This document shows, piece by piece, positions 43,559 through 53,070 of a stretch of DNA of 64,000 nucleotides. This DNA comes from JAAYGT01 sp050252075 (GTDB lineage Bacteria; Pseudomonadota; Gammaproteobacteria; Burkholderiales; Burkholderiaceae_B). The stretch spans positions 17,569 to 81,568 of the forward strand of contig JBFWLP010000001.1 in NCBI GenBank assembly GCA_050252075.1, written 5' to 3'. The position numbers and the translations under genes were made by a program. The stretch's first letter is position 1; each line of letters starts with the position of its first letter. The notes under the pieces were generated by a model, which saw only the letters and a program-made list of their open reading frames with translations, searched no databases and was not told the origin of the DNA.

Positions 43559-44221
43559 ATGATTGCTATGCCCGGTCAAAGCCCTAAAAGTCGTTCGAGG
43601 TGTAAAGCTTATTGGGCCGTTTCGTCGTGTCTTGCAGTAACCCTCGGGGCGCCTGTGTACAGTGCTGAACCTGTGCGTGATACGCCTCATGCCGTATACC
43701 GGCCGAGGGCGCAAATGCATCTGCTGGTGTCGTATTGGAAAACGAAGCATCGCTCCGTGCCAACGAGCGATACCTTTGTCCTGGCACCGCATATTATCGT
43801 GCCGGATCAGAATGCGCCGGCTGGCGGCACAGCAACGTTCGGCTGGTTCGAGTCTGGCGAGGTCAGACTGCTGCAGTATGTGGAGTATCTGCCATCGATC
43901 CAGTTCGCCCAGACTCCAAGAACGGTACGCCCCGCGAAACTGCCCATCGAAATGGGGGACTTGCCTCGTTACGCCATGGTCTGTGCCTGGCCGATTGAAA
44001 ACGGGAAGATATCGGGCACGCCCTTCAAGGCGTATGCGGAACGGGAAGATGCAAACTACGCGGTGAAAGAAACAATGCAACATGTGAACATTACTGCCGC
44101 CTGGCGCAATGTGCGTGCGGAGAATGCTGAAGGCAAGTTTGCGGCCAAAGGCTATTGCGAAGAAATTGCCCAGTCCAAAGTCTCGTCGGTAGCCTGGTGG
44201 TGGCCTGCGCCAGGCAAATAA
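43559..44221 (+). CDS. secreted hypothetical protein, 220 aa
   Basis: Unrecognised. A basic N-terminus (KSRSRCK) and hydrophobic stretch AYWAVSSCLAVTLGAPVYSA look like a Sec signal peptide with cleavage after VYSA. The mature part is soluble, aromatic-rich (VRLLQYVEYLPSIQF; SSVAWWWPAPGK at the C-terminus) and contains few cysteines. No catalytic motif is apparent. AAGGGG precedes the ATG. It is the first gene in the direct-repeat-flanked segment and is followed 61 bp later by a second small secreted protein, with which it may function. Confidence 0.72.
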   Translation: MIAMPGQSPKSRSRCKAYWAVSSCLAVTLGAPVYSAEPVRDTPHAVYRPRAQMHLLVSYWKTKHRSVPTSDTFVLAPHIIVPDQNAPAGGTATFGWFESGEVRLLQYVEYLPSIQFAQTPRTVRPAKLPIEMGDLPRYAMVCAWPIENGKISGTPFKAYAEREDANYAVKETMQHVNITAAWRNVRAENAEGKFAAKGYCEEIAQSKVSSVAWWWPAPGK

Positions 44222-44282
44222 TGGCAAGTCAAATGGCGTTGCAGAAAATCGTGACTGCTTGCCGCTTCACACGGAATATCCC

Positions 44283-44720
44283 ATGTTTGAAAGTAAAGTA
44301 GACCAGCCTGTTGCCCCATATCATTGCAAAACACTGGCAGCCCCCTTCAGCGCAAGCCTCCTGCGCTCGCTGTCCATTGCGCTGGCCACCATTTCTTTTT
44401 CAATGAACGCTCCACCTGCCTGGGCCGAGGCACCCTGTAAAACTATTCGATTCGAAGCGGGCGCGTCGTCGACAAAAATCTCGGGCTCAGTTGACCCCGA
44501 CGCCACGATGTGTTTTAGATTTGCGGCAAGGAATGGACAAACCGTTCGTATCGCCATCCAGTCCAAAGACAAAAACACCATTTTCTCGGTACCAGGCCTA
44601 ATCGACGCCCAATCCAAATACGAATTCAAAAGCGAGGGAAAGACTTACGAAATCATCATAGGCCAATTGATGAAGTCTGCGACTGCAGACACTTACCAGC
44701 TTACGGTGACGATTAAATAA
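44283..44720 (+). CDS. small secreted beta-sandwich protein, possibly lysozyme-inhibitor-like
   Basis: 145 aa from the ATG at 44283; a TTG 24 bases earlier is an alternative. Hydrophobic SLLRSLSIALATISFSM leads to a signal-peptidase site near AWAEA. The mature ~100 residues alternate hydrophobic and polar residues: KISGSVDPDATMCFRFAARN, GQTVRIAIQSKDKN, then YEIIIG and TYQLTVTIK. This pattern resembles PPC/PliG-type beta-sandwich domains (PliG proteins inhibit g-type lysozyme), but similarity is at pattern level only. Base composition looks visibly less GC-rich than the flanking core genes. Confidence 0.65.
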   Translation: MFESKVDQPVAPYHCKTLAAPFSASLLRSLSIALATISFSMNAPPAWAEAPCKTIRFEAGASSTKISGSVDPDATMCFRFAARNGQTVRIAIQSKDKNTIFSVPGLIDAQSKYEFKSEGKTYEIIIGQLMKSATADTYQLTVTIK

Positions 44721-44939
44721 CCCAACTGCAGCCTTAGAGTTTTCTCTAGGACCTGCAGAGGACACCAAGATCGCTGACACCACACATACTACAACTAAAC
44801 CGCATCTGCTCGCGATCGACGTAGCCAGACGGTTCAATGCTGTTTTCATTGGGCTGTCTACCGGTGAGCAACGCCGTTTTCCGTCGTTACTTACCAACAT
44901 GCTCTGAGACCCATTTCAGCTTCAGTCGCCTACTCCGCT

Positions 44940-44959
44940 ACCAGAATGCCAAGGCCCGC
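44940..44959. repeat. right direct repeat (attachment-site-like)
   Basis: ACCAGAATGCCAAGGCCCGC matches the copy at 43080-43099 in 19 of 20 positions, exactly 1860 bp away. Similarity extends weakly 12 bases to the left (TACTCCGCTACCA vs TATTCCACCACCA), ending in a tRNA-like CCA. Here the repeat is continuous with an intact terminator hairpin, as expected for the ancestral downstream flank of a tRNA/tmRNA gene. Confidence 0.6.
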
Positions 44960-44980
44960 CGGCTTGCAGCGGGCCTTTTT
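44951..44980 (+). terminator. intrinsic terminator within the right repeat
   Basis: AAGGCCCGC (44951-44959) and GCGGGCCTT (44969-44977) form a nine-base-pair stem with a nine-base loop, followed by T's to 44980. It has no intact gene immediately upstream, suggesting the gene it once terminated was displaced. Confidence 0.8.
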
Positions 44981-45109
44981 GTCGTATCGCCCAGGGTAAT
45001 GGGCCGGCGGCTCCCATCATGCCGACCTGCTTGCTGTATTCTATGGCCTTTTCCGTCCCGGAATGAACCTTCCCAGGTGGCGCACTGTGCGTTGCTGTGA
45101 GCAAACAAG

Positions 45110-45991
45110 TTGAACGAAAAAATCCAGTACGCGCTTACGTCAGGCCTGTTGCGCCTGCTTGCCGGCCTGCCCTACCGCTGGGTGGCGCGATCCGGTCAGG
45201 CACTGGGCAGTTTGCTGTACCGTCTGCCCAGCAAGCGTAAACGTATCCTGCAGACGAATCTGCGCCTTTGTTTTCCGGAAAAATCCGACCAGGAACGGGA
45301 CGATCTGGGGCGTGCCACCTTCCAGCATGTCATTCGCAGCTATCTGGAGCGCGGCGTGCAATGGTACGGCAGTGCCGAAACACTAACCCGCCTGACTACG
45401 CTGCACAGCGCCATTGAGTTGGCGGACACTTACGAGCAACCCACCATATTCCTGGGTTTTCACTTCGCCGCCATTGAGGCAGGCTGCATGTATTACTCCA
45501 TTCATCACGACGTGGCCTCGCTCTACACACCCATGTCGAACAAGGCCGTCGAGACCATCGCCCGCACCCAGCGCTCCCGATTCGGTACGGTCATGCTGGC
45601 ACGAGGCAGCAGTGCGCGCCAGACGCTGGCCATACTGAAAACCGGCAAGCCGATCATGCTGGCCGCCGATATGGATTTTGGCCTTCGTGATTCGGTGTTC
45701 GTACCCTTTTTCGGCGTTCAGGCCTGTACACTGACTGCGGTTTCCCGGCTGGCGAAAATAAGCGGTGCCCGCGTAGTTCCCTTTGTGACCGAGGTATTAC
45801 CCGATTTTCAAGGATATGCCCTGCGTATTCTGGAACCCCTGCAAAATTACCCCAGCGGTGACGACGCGGCCGATGCCCTGCTCACCAACCAGTTCCTGGA
45901 AACGCAGATACGAGCCATTCCCGAACAGTATTATTGGGTACATCGCCGGTTCAAACGTCGCCCCGAAGGCGAGCCGTCGGTTTATGAGTAA
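45110..45991 (+). CDS. lpxL: lipid A biosynthesis acyltransferase (LpxL/HtrB family)
   Basis: Inner-membrane-associated late acyltransferase adding a secondary acyl chain to Kdo-lipid A. 293 aa. The catalytic HX4E motif is H118..E123 in GFHFAAIEAG. LYTPMSNKAV and the later MLAADMDFG..DSVFVPFFGV segment are family features. The start is a TTG at 45110: an in-frame stop lies four codons upstream and no ATG occurs near the N-terminus. No clear Shine-Dalgarno. Works on the same pathway as lpxK and kdsB elsewhere in the window. Confidence 0.9.
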   Translation: MNEKIQYALTSGLLRLLAGLPYRWVARSGQALGSLLYRLPSKRKRILQTNLRLCFPEKSDQERDDLGRATFQHVIRSYLERGVQWYGSAETLTRLTTLHSAIELADTYEQPTIFLGFHFAAIEAGCMYYSIHHDVASLYTPMSNKAVETIARTQRSRFGTVMLARGSSARQTLAILKTGKPIMLAADMDFGLRDSVFVPFFGVQACTLTAVSRLAKISGARVVPFVTEVLPDFQGYALRILEPLQNYPSGDDAADALLTNQFLETQIRAIPEQYYWVHRRFKRRPEGEPSVYE

Positions 45992-46029
45992 CGCAAAGCC
46001 CCGGTAGCGCGCCGCGCGCTGACGAACGC

Positions 46030-47259
46030 ATGAGAATTCTTCACACCTCCGACTGGCACATTGGCCGCACCCTGTATGGCAAGAAGCGCTATGCCGAATT
46101 CGAGGCGTTTCTTGACTGGATGGCACAGACACTGCAAGAACAAAGCGTTGACGTGCTGGTGGTGGCCGGTGACATCTTTGACACCACCACACCCAGCCAT
46201 TACGCCCAGGAACTGTACTACCGCTTCCTGTGCAAAGTTGCAGCCTCCAGCTGCCGGCACGTCATTATCGTAGCGGGAAACCACGACTCGCCTTCCCTGC
46301 TGAATGCTCCCAAAGAATTGCTCAAGGCCCTGAACGTTCATGTGGTGGGAAGCGGTTCCGAAACGCCGCAGGACGACGTCATTGTGCTGCGGGATGCGCA
46401 GAATGTGCCCCGGCTGATCGTATGTGCCGTACCTTATTTGCGCGACAAGGACATTCGCACGGTGCAGGCCGGCGAAAGTACGGAAGACAAAGAACGCCTT
46501 CTCATCGACGGGATTCGCGCCCATTACGCCGCGATAGCGCAACATGCCGAACAGCAGCGCAGCGCTCTGGGTTCACTCCTGCCCGTCATTGCCACCGGCC
46601 ACCTCTTTGCCGCCGGCGGACAAACCATCGACGGTGATGGCGTGCGCGATCTGTACATCGGTTCACTGGCTCATGTACACGCCGGCATTTTCCCGCCCAC
46701 CTTTGATTACGTGGCCCTTGGCCATCTGCACGTTCCGCAAGAGGTCGACGGCCGGCAAACCATTCAATACAGTGGTTCGCCGCTGCCCATGGGGTTTGGC
46801 GAGGCCGGGCAAAACAAAAGCGTATGCCTGGTTGACCTGGACGGCCGAACAGCACGGGTGAGCCGGCTGCAGGTGCCCGTTTTCCAGGCGCTTGAACGCA
46901 TTCAGGGAGACTGGGACGACATTCAGCGGCGTGTGCGCGCGCTGGCGACCTTCAATGCCCCGGTCTGGCTTGAAGTTATCTACACGGGCGAGAGCATCAT
47001 GGGCGATTTGCGGGAGCGCCTGGAAACCGAGGTGGCCGGCACGGCGCTGGACATTCTGCGAGTAAAGAACAGCCGGGTCGTGGATCGCGTGCTGGAACAA
47101 ATGCATCACCGGGAAACTCTCGACGATCTGAGCGTCGACGACGTGTTTGCGCGCTGCCTGGCCTTGCATGCCATACCCGCGGATCAACAGCAGGAACTGC
47201 TGCTGGCCTACCGGCAAACCCTGTTGTCGCTGGATAACGACGACACCCGCGCCCAGTGA
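46030..47259 (+). CDS. sbcD: exonuclease subunit SbcD (Mre11-like)
   Basis: Metallophosphoesterase nuclease of the SbcCD complex, which opens DNA hairpins and processes double-strand ends. The phosphoesterase motifs are in order: TSDWHIG (7-12), VVAGDIFD, IIVAGNHDSP, GHLHVPQ. 409 aa, the usual length, with a C-terminal capping region. It is followed by sbcC 11 bp later. Confidence 0.96.
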   Translation: MRILHTSDWHIGRTLYGKKRYAEFEAFLDWMAQTLQEQSVDVLVVAGDIFDTTTPSHYAQELYYRFLCKVAASSCRHVIIVAGNHDSPSLLNAPKELLKALNVHVVGSGSETPQDDVIVLRDAQNVPRLIVCAVPYLRDKDIRTVQAGESTEDKERLLIDGIRAHYAAIAQHAEQQRSALGSLLPVIATGHLFAAGGQTIDGDGVRDLYIGSLAHVHAGIFPPTFDYVALGHLHVPQEVDGRQTIQYSGSPLPMGFGEAGQNKSVCLVDLDGRTARVSRLQVPVFQALERIQGDWDDIQRRVRALATFNAPVWLEVIYTGESIMGDLRERLETEVAGTALDILRVKNSRVVDRVLEQMHHRETLDDLSVDDVFARCLALHAIPADQQQELLLAYRQTLLSLDNDDTRAQ

Positions 47260-47270
47260 CGGGGTAACGC

Positions 47271-50200
47271 ATGAAAATAGTACAGGTACGCTTCAAGAAC
47301 CTGAATTCTCTGGTGGGCGAATGGACAATAGACCTGACGCATCCGGCGTTCATCCGCGACGGGATCTTTGCCATTACCGGCCCCACGGGAGCCGGAAAAA
47401 CCACCATTCTTGACGCCATCTGCCTGGCTTTGTACGGTCGAACGCCCCGACTGAACAAGGTGACCAAGGCCGCCAATGAAATCATGTCCCGGCAAACAGG
47501 GGAATGCTTTGCCGAGGTCACCTTTGAAACCCAGACAGGCCGGTACCGGTGCCACTGGAGCCAGCATCGGGCACGCAGAAAGCCGGGCGGCGAACTACAA
47601 CCACCCAAGCAGGAAATTTCCGCGGCAGACTCGGGCAAGATCTATGAAACCCGCCTGCGCGGCGTTGCCGAACAGATCGAAGAGATTACCGGTATGGATT
47701 TTGACCGGTTTACACGATCTATGCTGCTGGCCCAAGGTGGATTCGACACTTTCCTGAAGGCCGAAGGCGACCGGCGGGCTCCTGTGCTGGAACAGATCAC
47801 GGGCACGGCAATCTACAGCCGCATTTCCGTGCGGGTTCACGAGCTTCGGCGCCAGGCTTGGGAAACATGGAATCTGCTGCAGGCGGAAACCGCCGGTATC
47901 GCGTTACTGGATGCTGAACAGGAGCAGGCGCTCAATGAGGCCTGTCTGGCGCTCAGAAGCCATGAAGCCGGGCTGTCCTCCCAGTACGCAGATACGGAAA
48001 AGGCCATTGCCTGGCGAAGCACCATCGACGAACTGCAAAAAGAACTGGCCGGCCTGAGCGAGCAGCAACATCAGCTGAACCGCGACCGCCAGGCCTTCGA
48101 ACCGCAGCGCAACATCCTGCGTCAAGCATTGGCGGCCGCCTCGCTGGAGGGTGTCTTTTCAACCCTCACGGCAGCCCGCAACCAGCATCACCATGATCGC
48201 AACGCCTTGCTGGAGCAGCAGCAAACGCTTCCCGGCCTGGAGTCGCAGGCACTTTCACTGGCTCAGGCGGCCCAGGCTGCCGAACAGCACACCGCGGCCC
48301 GCAAAGCTGCGCTGGTTGCCATGGCGCCGACCCTGCAGCAAGTGCGCGCGCTCGACCAGAGCATCGCCGATCGCCGTACCACATTGACCCAGGCGCAACA
48401 GCAGTACTTGCGCGACAGTGACGCCATCGAGCATGACAAGCGCGCGCGACAGGCGCAGTACGATCAACGCGCGCGAGCCGCCGAACGACTGGACACGGTG
48501 CGGCGCTACCTGACAGACCATGCGCAAGATGCCTGGCTGGTAGGCGGACTGGCCGGCCTTGAGGAGCAGTTGAACGACCTGCTCGCGCGACAGCGCGACA
48601 TAGACCAGAAGGAGCTCGACAGGCAGCAGGCAGTGCGCGCCCAGGCGCAGGCGGAACAGTCACTCCAACAGGCGAAGAACCACAGGGCGACGGCCCAGGA
48701 AGCCTTGAACAGGGCATCGACCCGGCTGCAGGAAGGCAAGGCTGCCCTGGAGCACGTTTTGGGCGATCGTCTGCTAAGGGAATATCGCACCGAGAAAGAA
48801 AGCCTGCTGCGGGAAATGACCTTTCTGGCCCGAATCGCGCAGCTGGAGGATCATCGCTCCGCCCTTCAAGAGGGAAAACCCTGCCCTCTGTGCGGGGCCA
48901 CGTCGCACCCCTATGCCCAGGGGAATACTCCCGCCGCCGATGCCATTGAACAGCGCATCGGGTTACTCGACGCATTGATCCAGCGTGCCGAAGCGGCGGA
49001 AGCAGCCATAAAAACGCACGAGTCTGCCGAACAAGCGGCCCGCACCGCACAGGTCGAGGCCGAAAAACAGGAACTGGCCGCAGTCAACCAGGCCACAGCA
49101 GCGCAATCCGCCCTGGATCAGATCACGCAACAGCTGGGCACATGGCGCACCACGTTTACAACACGCTTGCAGGCCCTGACGGCGACACTGCAACACCTGG
49201 ACATTCCCACGCCCGATCATGCAGACCTGTCCACATGGCGATCCACCCTGCGCGCCCGACTGACCGCCTGGCAGGAACACACAGCAAGCAAAACGGATGC
49301 CGATAGGGAACTGGCCGAGCTGAACATTGAAATTACACGGCTGGATGCCGTCATCGACACCCAGCACACCGCTCTGGCCCAGGCGCACCACAGGGTGGAA
49401 ACACTCACACGGGAACTGGCCCAAAGCACGCAAGCGCGCGAAACGCTGTATGGCAACGAAAGCCCCGACAAGCAGGAACAGCAACTGACCGCGGCAATCG
49501 CCCTGGCGGAACAACACGAGAAACAGGCACGGGACCATTATCAGCAACGGCATCAGCACTGGCTTGCGGCCAAAACACAGGTCGAAGCCCTGCAACGCCG
49601 GCTGGATACACAAGAACCCGAGCTAAGCCGCCATGAGCAAGCGTTTCGTGCCGCCCTGGCCTTGGCGGGCTTTGCCGATGAGCCGGCCTTCCTGCGTGCG
49701 CAGCTACCGGTCGATCAGCGCGACACGCTGGCTGAACGCGCAAAATCGCTGGACGATCTGGCCACCGGCCTGGCGGCGCGCCGGAACGACCGCCAGGTAC
49801 GTTTGGCCCACGAACTGGAAAAGCACGTCACCGACCAATTTCTGCATGCGCTGCATGCCGAACGGGCGCAGCTTCAAACCCAGCTGGCCGGCGTGCGCGA
49901 CGAGATCGCCGGAATCAGCCATCGCCTGGCCGAGAATGCAGCCGCCAAGGCGCGTATCAAGGAAAAGCAGGCGGCTCTGGAAGCACAACGGAACGAATGC
50001 CGCCGCTGGGACAATTTGCACGAACTGATTGGATCGGCCGATGGCAAGAAGTACCGGAACTTTGCACAGGGATTGACATTCGACATGCTGATCGGGCATG
50101 CCAATCAGCAGCTGGGAAAAATGACGGATCGCTATCTGCTCGTCCGGGACCAGGCACAGCCGCTGGAACTGAACGTGATCGACAACTACCAGGCCGGTGA

Positions 50201-50516
50201 CACCCGTTCCACCAAAAACCTGTCGGGCGGGGAAAGCTTTATCGTCAGCCTGGCATTGGCGCTGGGATTATCCCGAATGTCCAGCCGAAACGTGCGGGTC
50301 GACTCGTTGTTTCTGGACGAGGGGTTCGGCACGCTCGATGAAGACGCGCTGGACACCGCACTGGACACTCTGGCCGGACTACATGCCGAAGGCAAGATGA
50401 TTGGAGTGATATCGCACGTACCTGCGCTGAAAGAACGCATTTCCGCACAGATACTTGTGACGCCCTACGCCGGAGGCAGGAGCCGGCTTTCCGGGCCGGG
50501 ATGCCGGCAAGGCTAA
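47271..50516 (+). CDS. sbcC: exonuclease subunit SbcC (Rad50-like)
   Basis: SMC-type ATPase partner of SbcD, 1081 aa. N-terminal Walker A GPTGAGKTT (37-45), long coiled-coil arms rich in Gln/Ala/Glu, a zinc hook CPLC (C538, C541) at the apex, then the ABC signature NLSGGESFIVSLALALGLS and Walker B FLDEGFGTLD. All functional elements are intact. The stop overlaps the convergent DUF2254 stop by 4 bp. Confidence 0.96.
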   Translation: MKIVQVRFKNLNSLVGEWTIDLTHPAFIRDGIFAITGPTGAGKTTILDAICLALYGRTPRLNKVTKAANEIMSRQTGECFAEVTFETQTGRYRCHWSQHRARRKPGGELQPPKQEISAADSGKIYETRLRGVAEQIEEITGMDFDRFTRSMLLAQGGFDTFLKAEGDRRAPVLEQITGTAIYSRISVRVHELRRQAWETWNLLQAETAGIALLDAEQEQALNEACLALRSHEAGLSSQYADTEKAIAWRSTIDELQKELAGLSEQQHQLNRDRQAFEPQRNILRQALAAASLEGVFSTLTAARNQHHHDRNALLEQQQTLPGLESQALSLAQAAQAAEQHTAARKAALVAMAPTLQQVRALDQSIADRRTTLTQAQQQYLRDSDAIEHDKRARQAQYDQRARAAERLDTVRRYLTDHAQDAWLVGGLAGLEEQLNDLLARQRDIDQKELDRQQAVRAQAQAEQSLQQAKNHRATAQEALNRASTRLQEGKAALEHVLGDRLLREYRTEKESLLREMTFLARIAQLEDHRSALQEGKPCPLCGATSHPYAQGNTPAADAIEQRIGLLDALIQRAEAAEAAIKTHESAEQAARTAQVEAEKQELAAVNQATAAQSALDQITQQLGTWRTTFTTRLQALTATLQHLDIPTPDHADLSTWRSTLRARLTAWQEHTASKTDADRELAELNIEITRLDAVIDTQHTALAQAHHRVETLTRELAQSTQARETLYGNESPDKQEQQLTAAIALAEQHEKQARDHYQQRHQHWLAAKTQVEALQRRLDTQEPELSRHEQAFRAALALAGFADEPAFLRAQLPVDQRDTLAERAKSLDDLATGLAARRNDRQVRLAHELEKHVTDQFLHALHAERAQLQTQLAGVRDEIAGISHRLAENAAAKARIKEKQAALEAQRNECRRWDNLHELIGSADGKKYRNFAQGLTFDMLIGHANQQLGKMTDRYLLVRDQAQPLELNVIDNYQAGDTRSTKNLSGGESFIVSLALALGLSRMSSRNVRVDSLFLDEGFGTLDEDALDTALDTLAGLHAEGKMIGVISHVPALKERISAQILVTPYAGGRSRLSGPGCRQG

Positions 50517-51760
50517 TGAAATTGCCGCACCAGAGCACGCACCTGGTCCTTCTCGGTGCCCAGCACCAGTGATTCAGCCGCCCGCACGCGGCAATCCTGC
50601 GCAAGCCGGCGCGATGCCACAAGAAACTGGTCGCGATCCATGGCCACCAGCGCCCCCAGCGACTTAAGCAGCCGCACCTGAACCTGGACCAGCGCCGCAC
50701 CGTCGCGCGCAATGGGTGCGAAGGCGTCGTCGATCAGGTCCTGAACCTTGAGCGGTGGGGCGGAAATGTGGGGATACAGCACCTCGTCATCGGGCTTGCC
50801 CACGGGCGGCGCCTGCCAGCACGACAGTACGCGCACCATGCGCCCCAGCACATCGATGGCCGTTCCGGGATCGTTCACCGCCGGCGACAGCGCACGCGAG
50901 GCAATTTCCGCCAGCACACACAGCCCGAAGCGGGGATCCTGATCAAACGACCGTTCATCATCCACGGTGAACGCACCGACAACATGGGTATGCAGGTCTT
51001 CCGGCCCGTGAACGCGCGCAAGCACCGTGCCCGGATACACAAAAGATCCCGGCAAGGCCAGAATAGCGACATGGCCGTCGCAGGCGCGAGCACATGTTTC
51101 CAGGCGTTCGGCATCGACATGCTGAACGTAGCCCACCCGTTGGGCAAGCACCGGAAAGGCGCAATCCAGGCCGGCGTTGATATCCAGGGGGCGCCCGCCC
51201 AGAAAAGGCCGGGCTACGCGGTCCTGCAAGGCGCGCTGCGTAGCGGCTTCCACGCGATCGGTCGTGTCGGCGACACGGCCGAAATGGGATAAATGCGAAA
51301 TCCAGCGCAACATGGTGACCACGACCAGGCCAATGACGCCCAGCGTCACCACGAATAGCACAACGCGCCCCGACTCGCCGTAGGCGCCGGCGCTGAGCGC
51401 AATGATTCCCACCAGACTGAACAGAAACGACCCCAGAAACGTGGAAAGAACATTCTGTGTGGTGGTGTCCTGCATGAGCAAGCGGATCGCGCGCGGAGTC
51501 ACGTTGCTGGTGGCCGCCGCATACGCCGACACCATGACGGTCAGGGAAAACGTGGTGACGGCCAGCATGCTGGAGGCAAGAATATCCAGAATGTGGTCCA
51601 CCGCATCGGCACCGATCACCCCGGAAAGATCGCCGGGAATGAAAGGGTCAAGCCCCATACCGACCAGCGCCGTCACCACGGCCAGAACGCAAAACAGCGA
51701 GGCACGTACCCACAGGGTGCGTGAGAACTGGGCTGCCAGCCATGTCCATTTGGAATGCAT
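50513..51760 (-). CDS. DUF2254 membrane protein
   Basis: 415 aa with four N-terminal hydrophobic segments (about 15-38, 60-85, 110-135, 140-162: LASSMLAVTTFSLTVMVSAY is characteristic) and a soluble C-terminal domain (about 180-415). Belongs to the DUF2254 family of predicted membrane proteins without established function. The ATG at 51760 has a perfect AAGGAGG; an upstream frame to 51817 is not needed. Divergent from the MFS gene and convergent with sbcC. Confidence 0.85.
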   Translation of the reverse strand: MHSKWTWLAAQFSRTLWVRASLFCVLAVVTALVGMGLDPFIPGDLSGVIGADAVDHILDILASSMLAVTTFSLTVMVSAYAAATSNVTPRAIRLLMQDTTTQNVLSTFLGSFLFSLVGIIALSAGAYGESGRVVLFVVTLGVIGLVVVTMLRWISHLSHFGRVADTTDRVEAATQRALQDRVARPFLGGRPLDINAGLDCAFPVLAQRVGYVQHVDAERLETCARACDGHVAILALPGSFVYPGTVLARVHGPEDLHTHVVGAFTVDDERSFDQDPRFGLCVLAEIASRALSPAVNDPGTAIDVLGRMVRVLSCWQAPPVGKPDDEVLYPHISAPPLKVQDLIDDAFAPIARDGAALVQVQVRLLKSLGALVAMDRDQFLVASRRLAQDCRVRAAESLVLGTEKDQVRALVRQFH

Positions 51761-51846
51761 TCGACCTCCTTGACCCCATAACGCAACGGTTCTGGCTAGA
51801 ATAGCACCCACAGACAATCATTCAACACAATCGCCGGGAAGACGAA
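51761..51846. promoter_or_regulatory. divergent DUF2254 / MFS promoter region
   Basis: 86 bp between the two starts. TAGAAT on the plus strand, about 50 bases before the MFS start, is a plausible -10. The AAGGAGG of DUF2254 lies at the other edge. No confident -35. Confidence 0.35.
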
Positions 51847-53070
51847 GTGGCACTGGGCAACCGAACGAACGAGAACAAGATCAACACACTGCCCACCCAT
51901 TTCTTGCCCATGGCGGCCGCCGGCTTTGCCAGCATGGTCAGTATGCGCCTGTGCGACGCCATGCTGCCCGCCCTGGCCACCGACTTTTCCACCACCACCG
52001 GCAGGGCGGCAGGGGTCATTTCCTACTTTGTCATTGCCTACGGCGTTCTGCAGCTGGTCTACGGTGCCATCGGTGCGCGTATCGGCAAGCCGCGGCTCAT
52101 TGCCCTGGCGGCAACCTTGTCGATGGGCGTAAACCTGGCACTGGCACTGGCCAGCAATCTGGACGCACTGTTTATTTTGCGCGCCGTCGCCGGGGGAATT
52201 GCCGCCGCAATCATACCCACCACGCTGGCGCATCTGGGCGACACGGTGCCTTACGAGCAACGTCAACCCGTACTGGCAAACTATATGTCCGCCACGATCA
52301 CCGGCGGCATCATCGGCCAGTGGACCGGTGGCATACTGACCGATACGCTGGGCTGGCCGTCGGCCTTTTTGCTCATGACCCTTGTGTTCGGCGTAGCCGC
52401 CTGGTCGCTGCGCGCACTTCTTTTTCAACCCATACAGCGCCCGGCCGACGGCGTGCCGTCCGGCTTTCTTGCCCAGATCGCGGGCACCCTGTCGGGGGGC
52501 TGGGCACGACTGATCATTACCATTGTGTTCTTTGAAGGCGCGATCGTTTTCAGCGGCATTGTGTTCATTCCATCCTACCTGCACAACCAGTTCAATGTGC
52601 CGCTGACCTGGGCGGGCGCCATTGTGGCCCTGTATGGCATTGGCGGGCTGGGCTATACCTTTTTCGCACGCCGTCTGCTGGCGCGCTTTGGTGAACAAGG
52701 TCTGGCGGTGGGCGGCGGCGTAATGATGGGGCTGGGCTTTATACTGCTGGTACTTGGCAACCACTGGGCATGGTCTCTTCCGTCGTGCCTGGCCAGCGGT
52801 TTCGGCTTCTACATGATGCACAACACCCTTCAAACCAATGCCACTCAAATGGCGCCACAAACGCGCGGCACGGCCGTCGCCCTGTTCGCCTCCAGCCTGT
52901 TTCTGGGGCAGGCGGTGGGTATTGCCGCTGTGGCGGCCATCATCGACCAGTTCGGCCCCATTGTTGCATTCGCAATAAGCGCGGCCTCTCTGCCCTTGCT
53001 GGGGTGGCTTTTCAGCGTCAGGCTGCGAAAGCGGCACCACAGTCCGGCATCCACACAGTCGCTCTCATGA
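51847..53070 (+). CDS. MFS transporter
   Basis: 407-aa major facilitator with about 12 hydrophobic helices. The loop 2-3 motif is GARIGKPRLIAL, and the N-terminal half has LCDAMLPALATDF as in Bcr/YdhP-like drug or metabolite exporters. The substrate cannot be inferred. The start is a GTG preceded by GGGAAG. The stop overlaps the mnmH start (ATGA), tying the transporter to selenium genes; a role in selenium compound transport is possible but unproved. Confidence 0.87.
   Translation: MALGNRTNENKINTLPTHFLPMAAAGFASMVSMRLCDAMLPALATDFSTTTGRAAGVISYFVIAYGVLQLVYGAIGARIGKPRLIALAATLSMGVNLALALASNLDALFILRAVAGGIAAAIIPTTLAHLGDTVPYEQRQPVLANYMSATITGGIIGQWTGGILTDTLGWPSAFLLMTLVFGVAAWSLRALLFQPIQRPADGVPSGFLAQIAGTLSGGWARLIITIVFFEGAIVFSGIVFIPSYLHNQFNVPLTWAGAIVALYGIGGLGYTFFARRLLARFGEQGLAVGGGVMMGLGFILLVLGNHWAWSLPSCLASGFGFYMMHNTLQTNATQMAPQTRGTAVALFASSLFLGQAVGIAAVAAIIDQFGPIVAFAISAASLPLLGWLFSVRLRKRHHSPASTQSLS

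Larger units (their letters stand above)
44721..45109. other. 389-bp non-coding gap with stem-loop, right direct repeat and terminator
   Basis: No supported gene. Right after the secreted-protein stop is an interrupted inverted repeat (44726-44758: CTGCAG...CTGCAG enclosing CCTTAGAG/CTCTAGG around TTTT) that may end its transcript. Further on come the right copy of the direct repeat (44940-44959) and an intrinsic terminator. The last ~130 bp precede lpxL and presumably hold its promoter. Confidence 0.5.
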
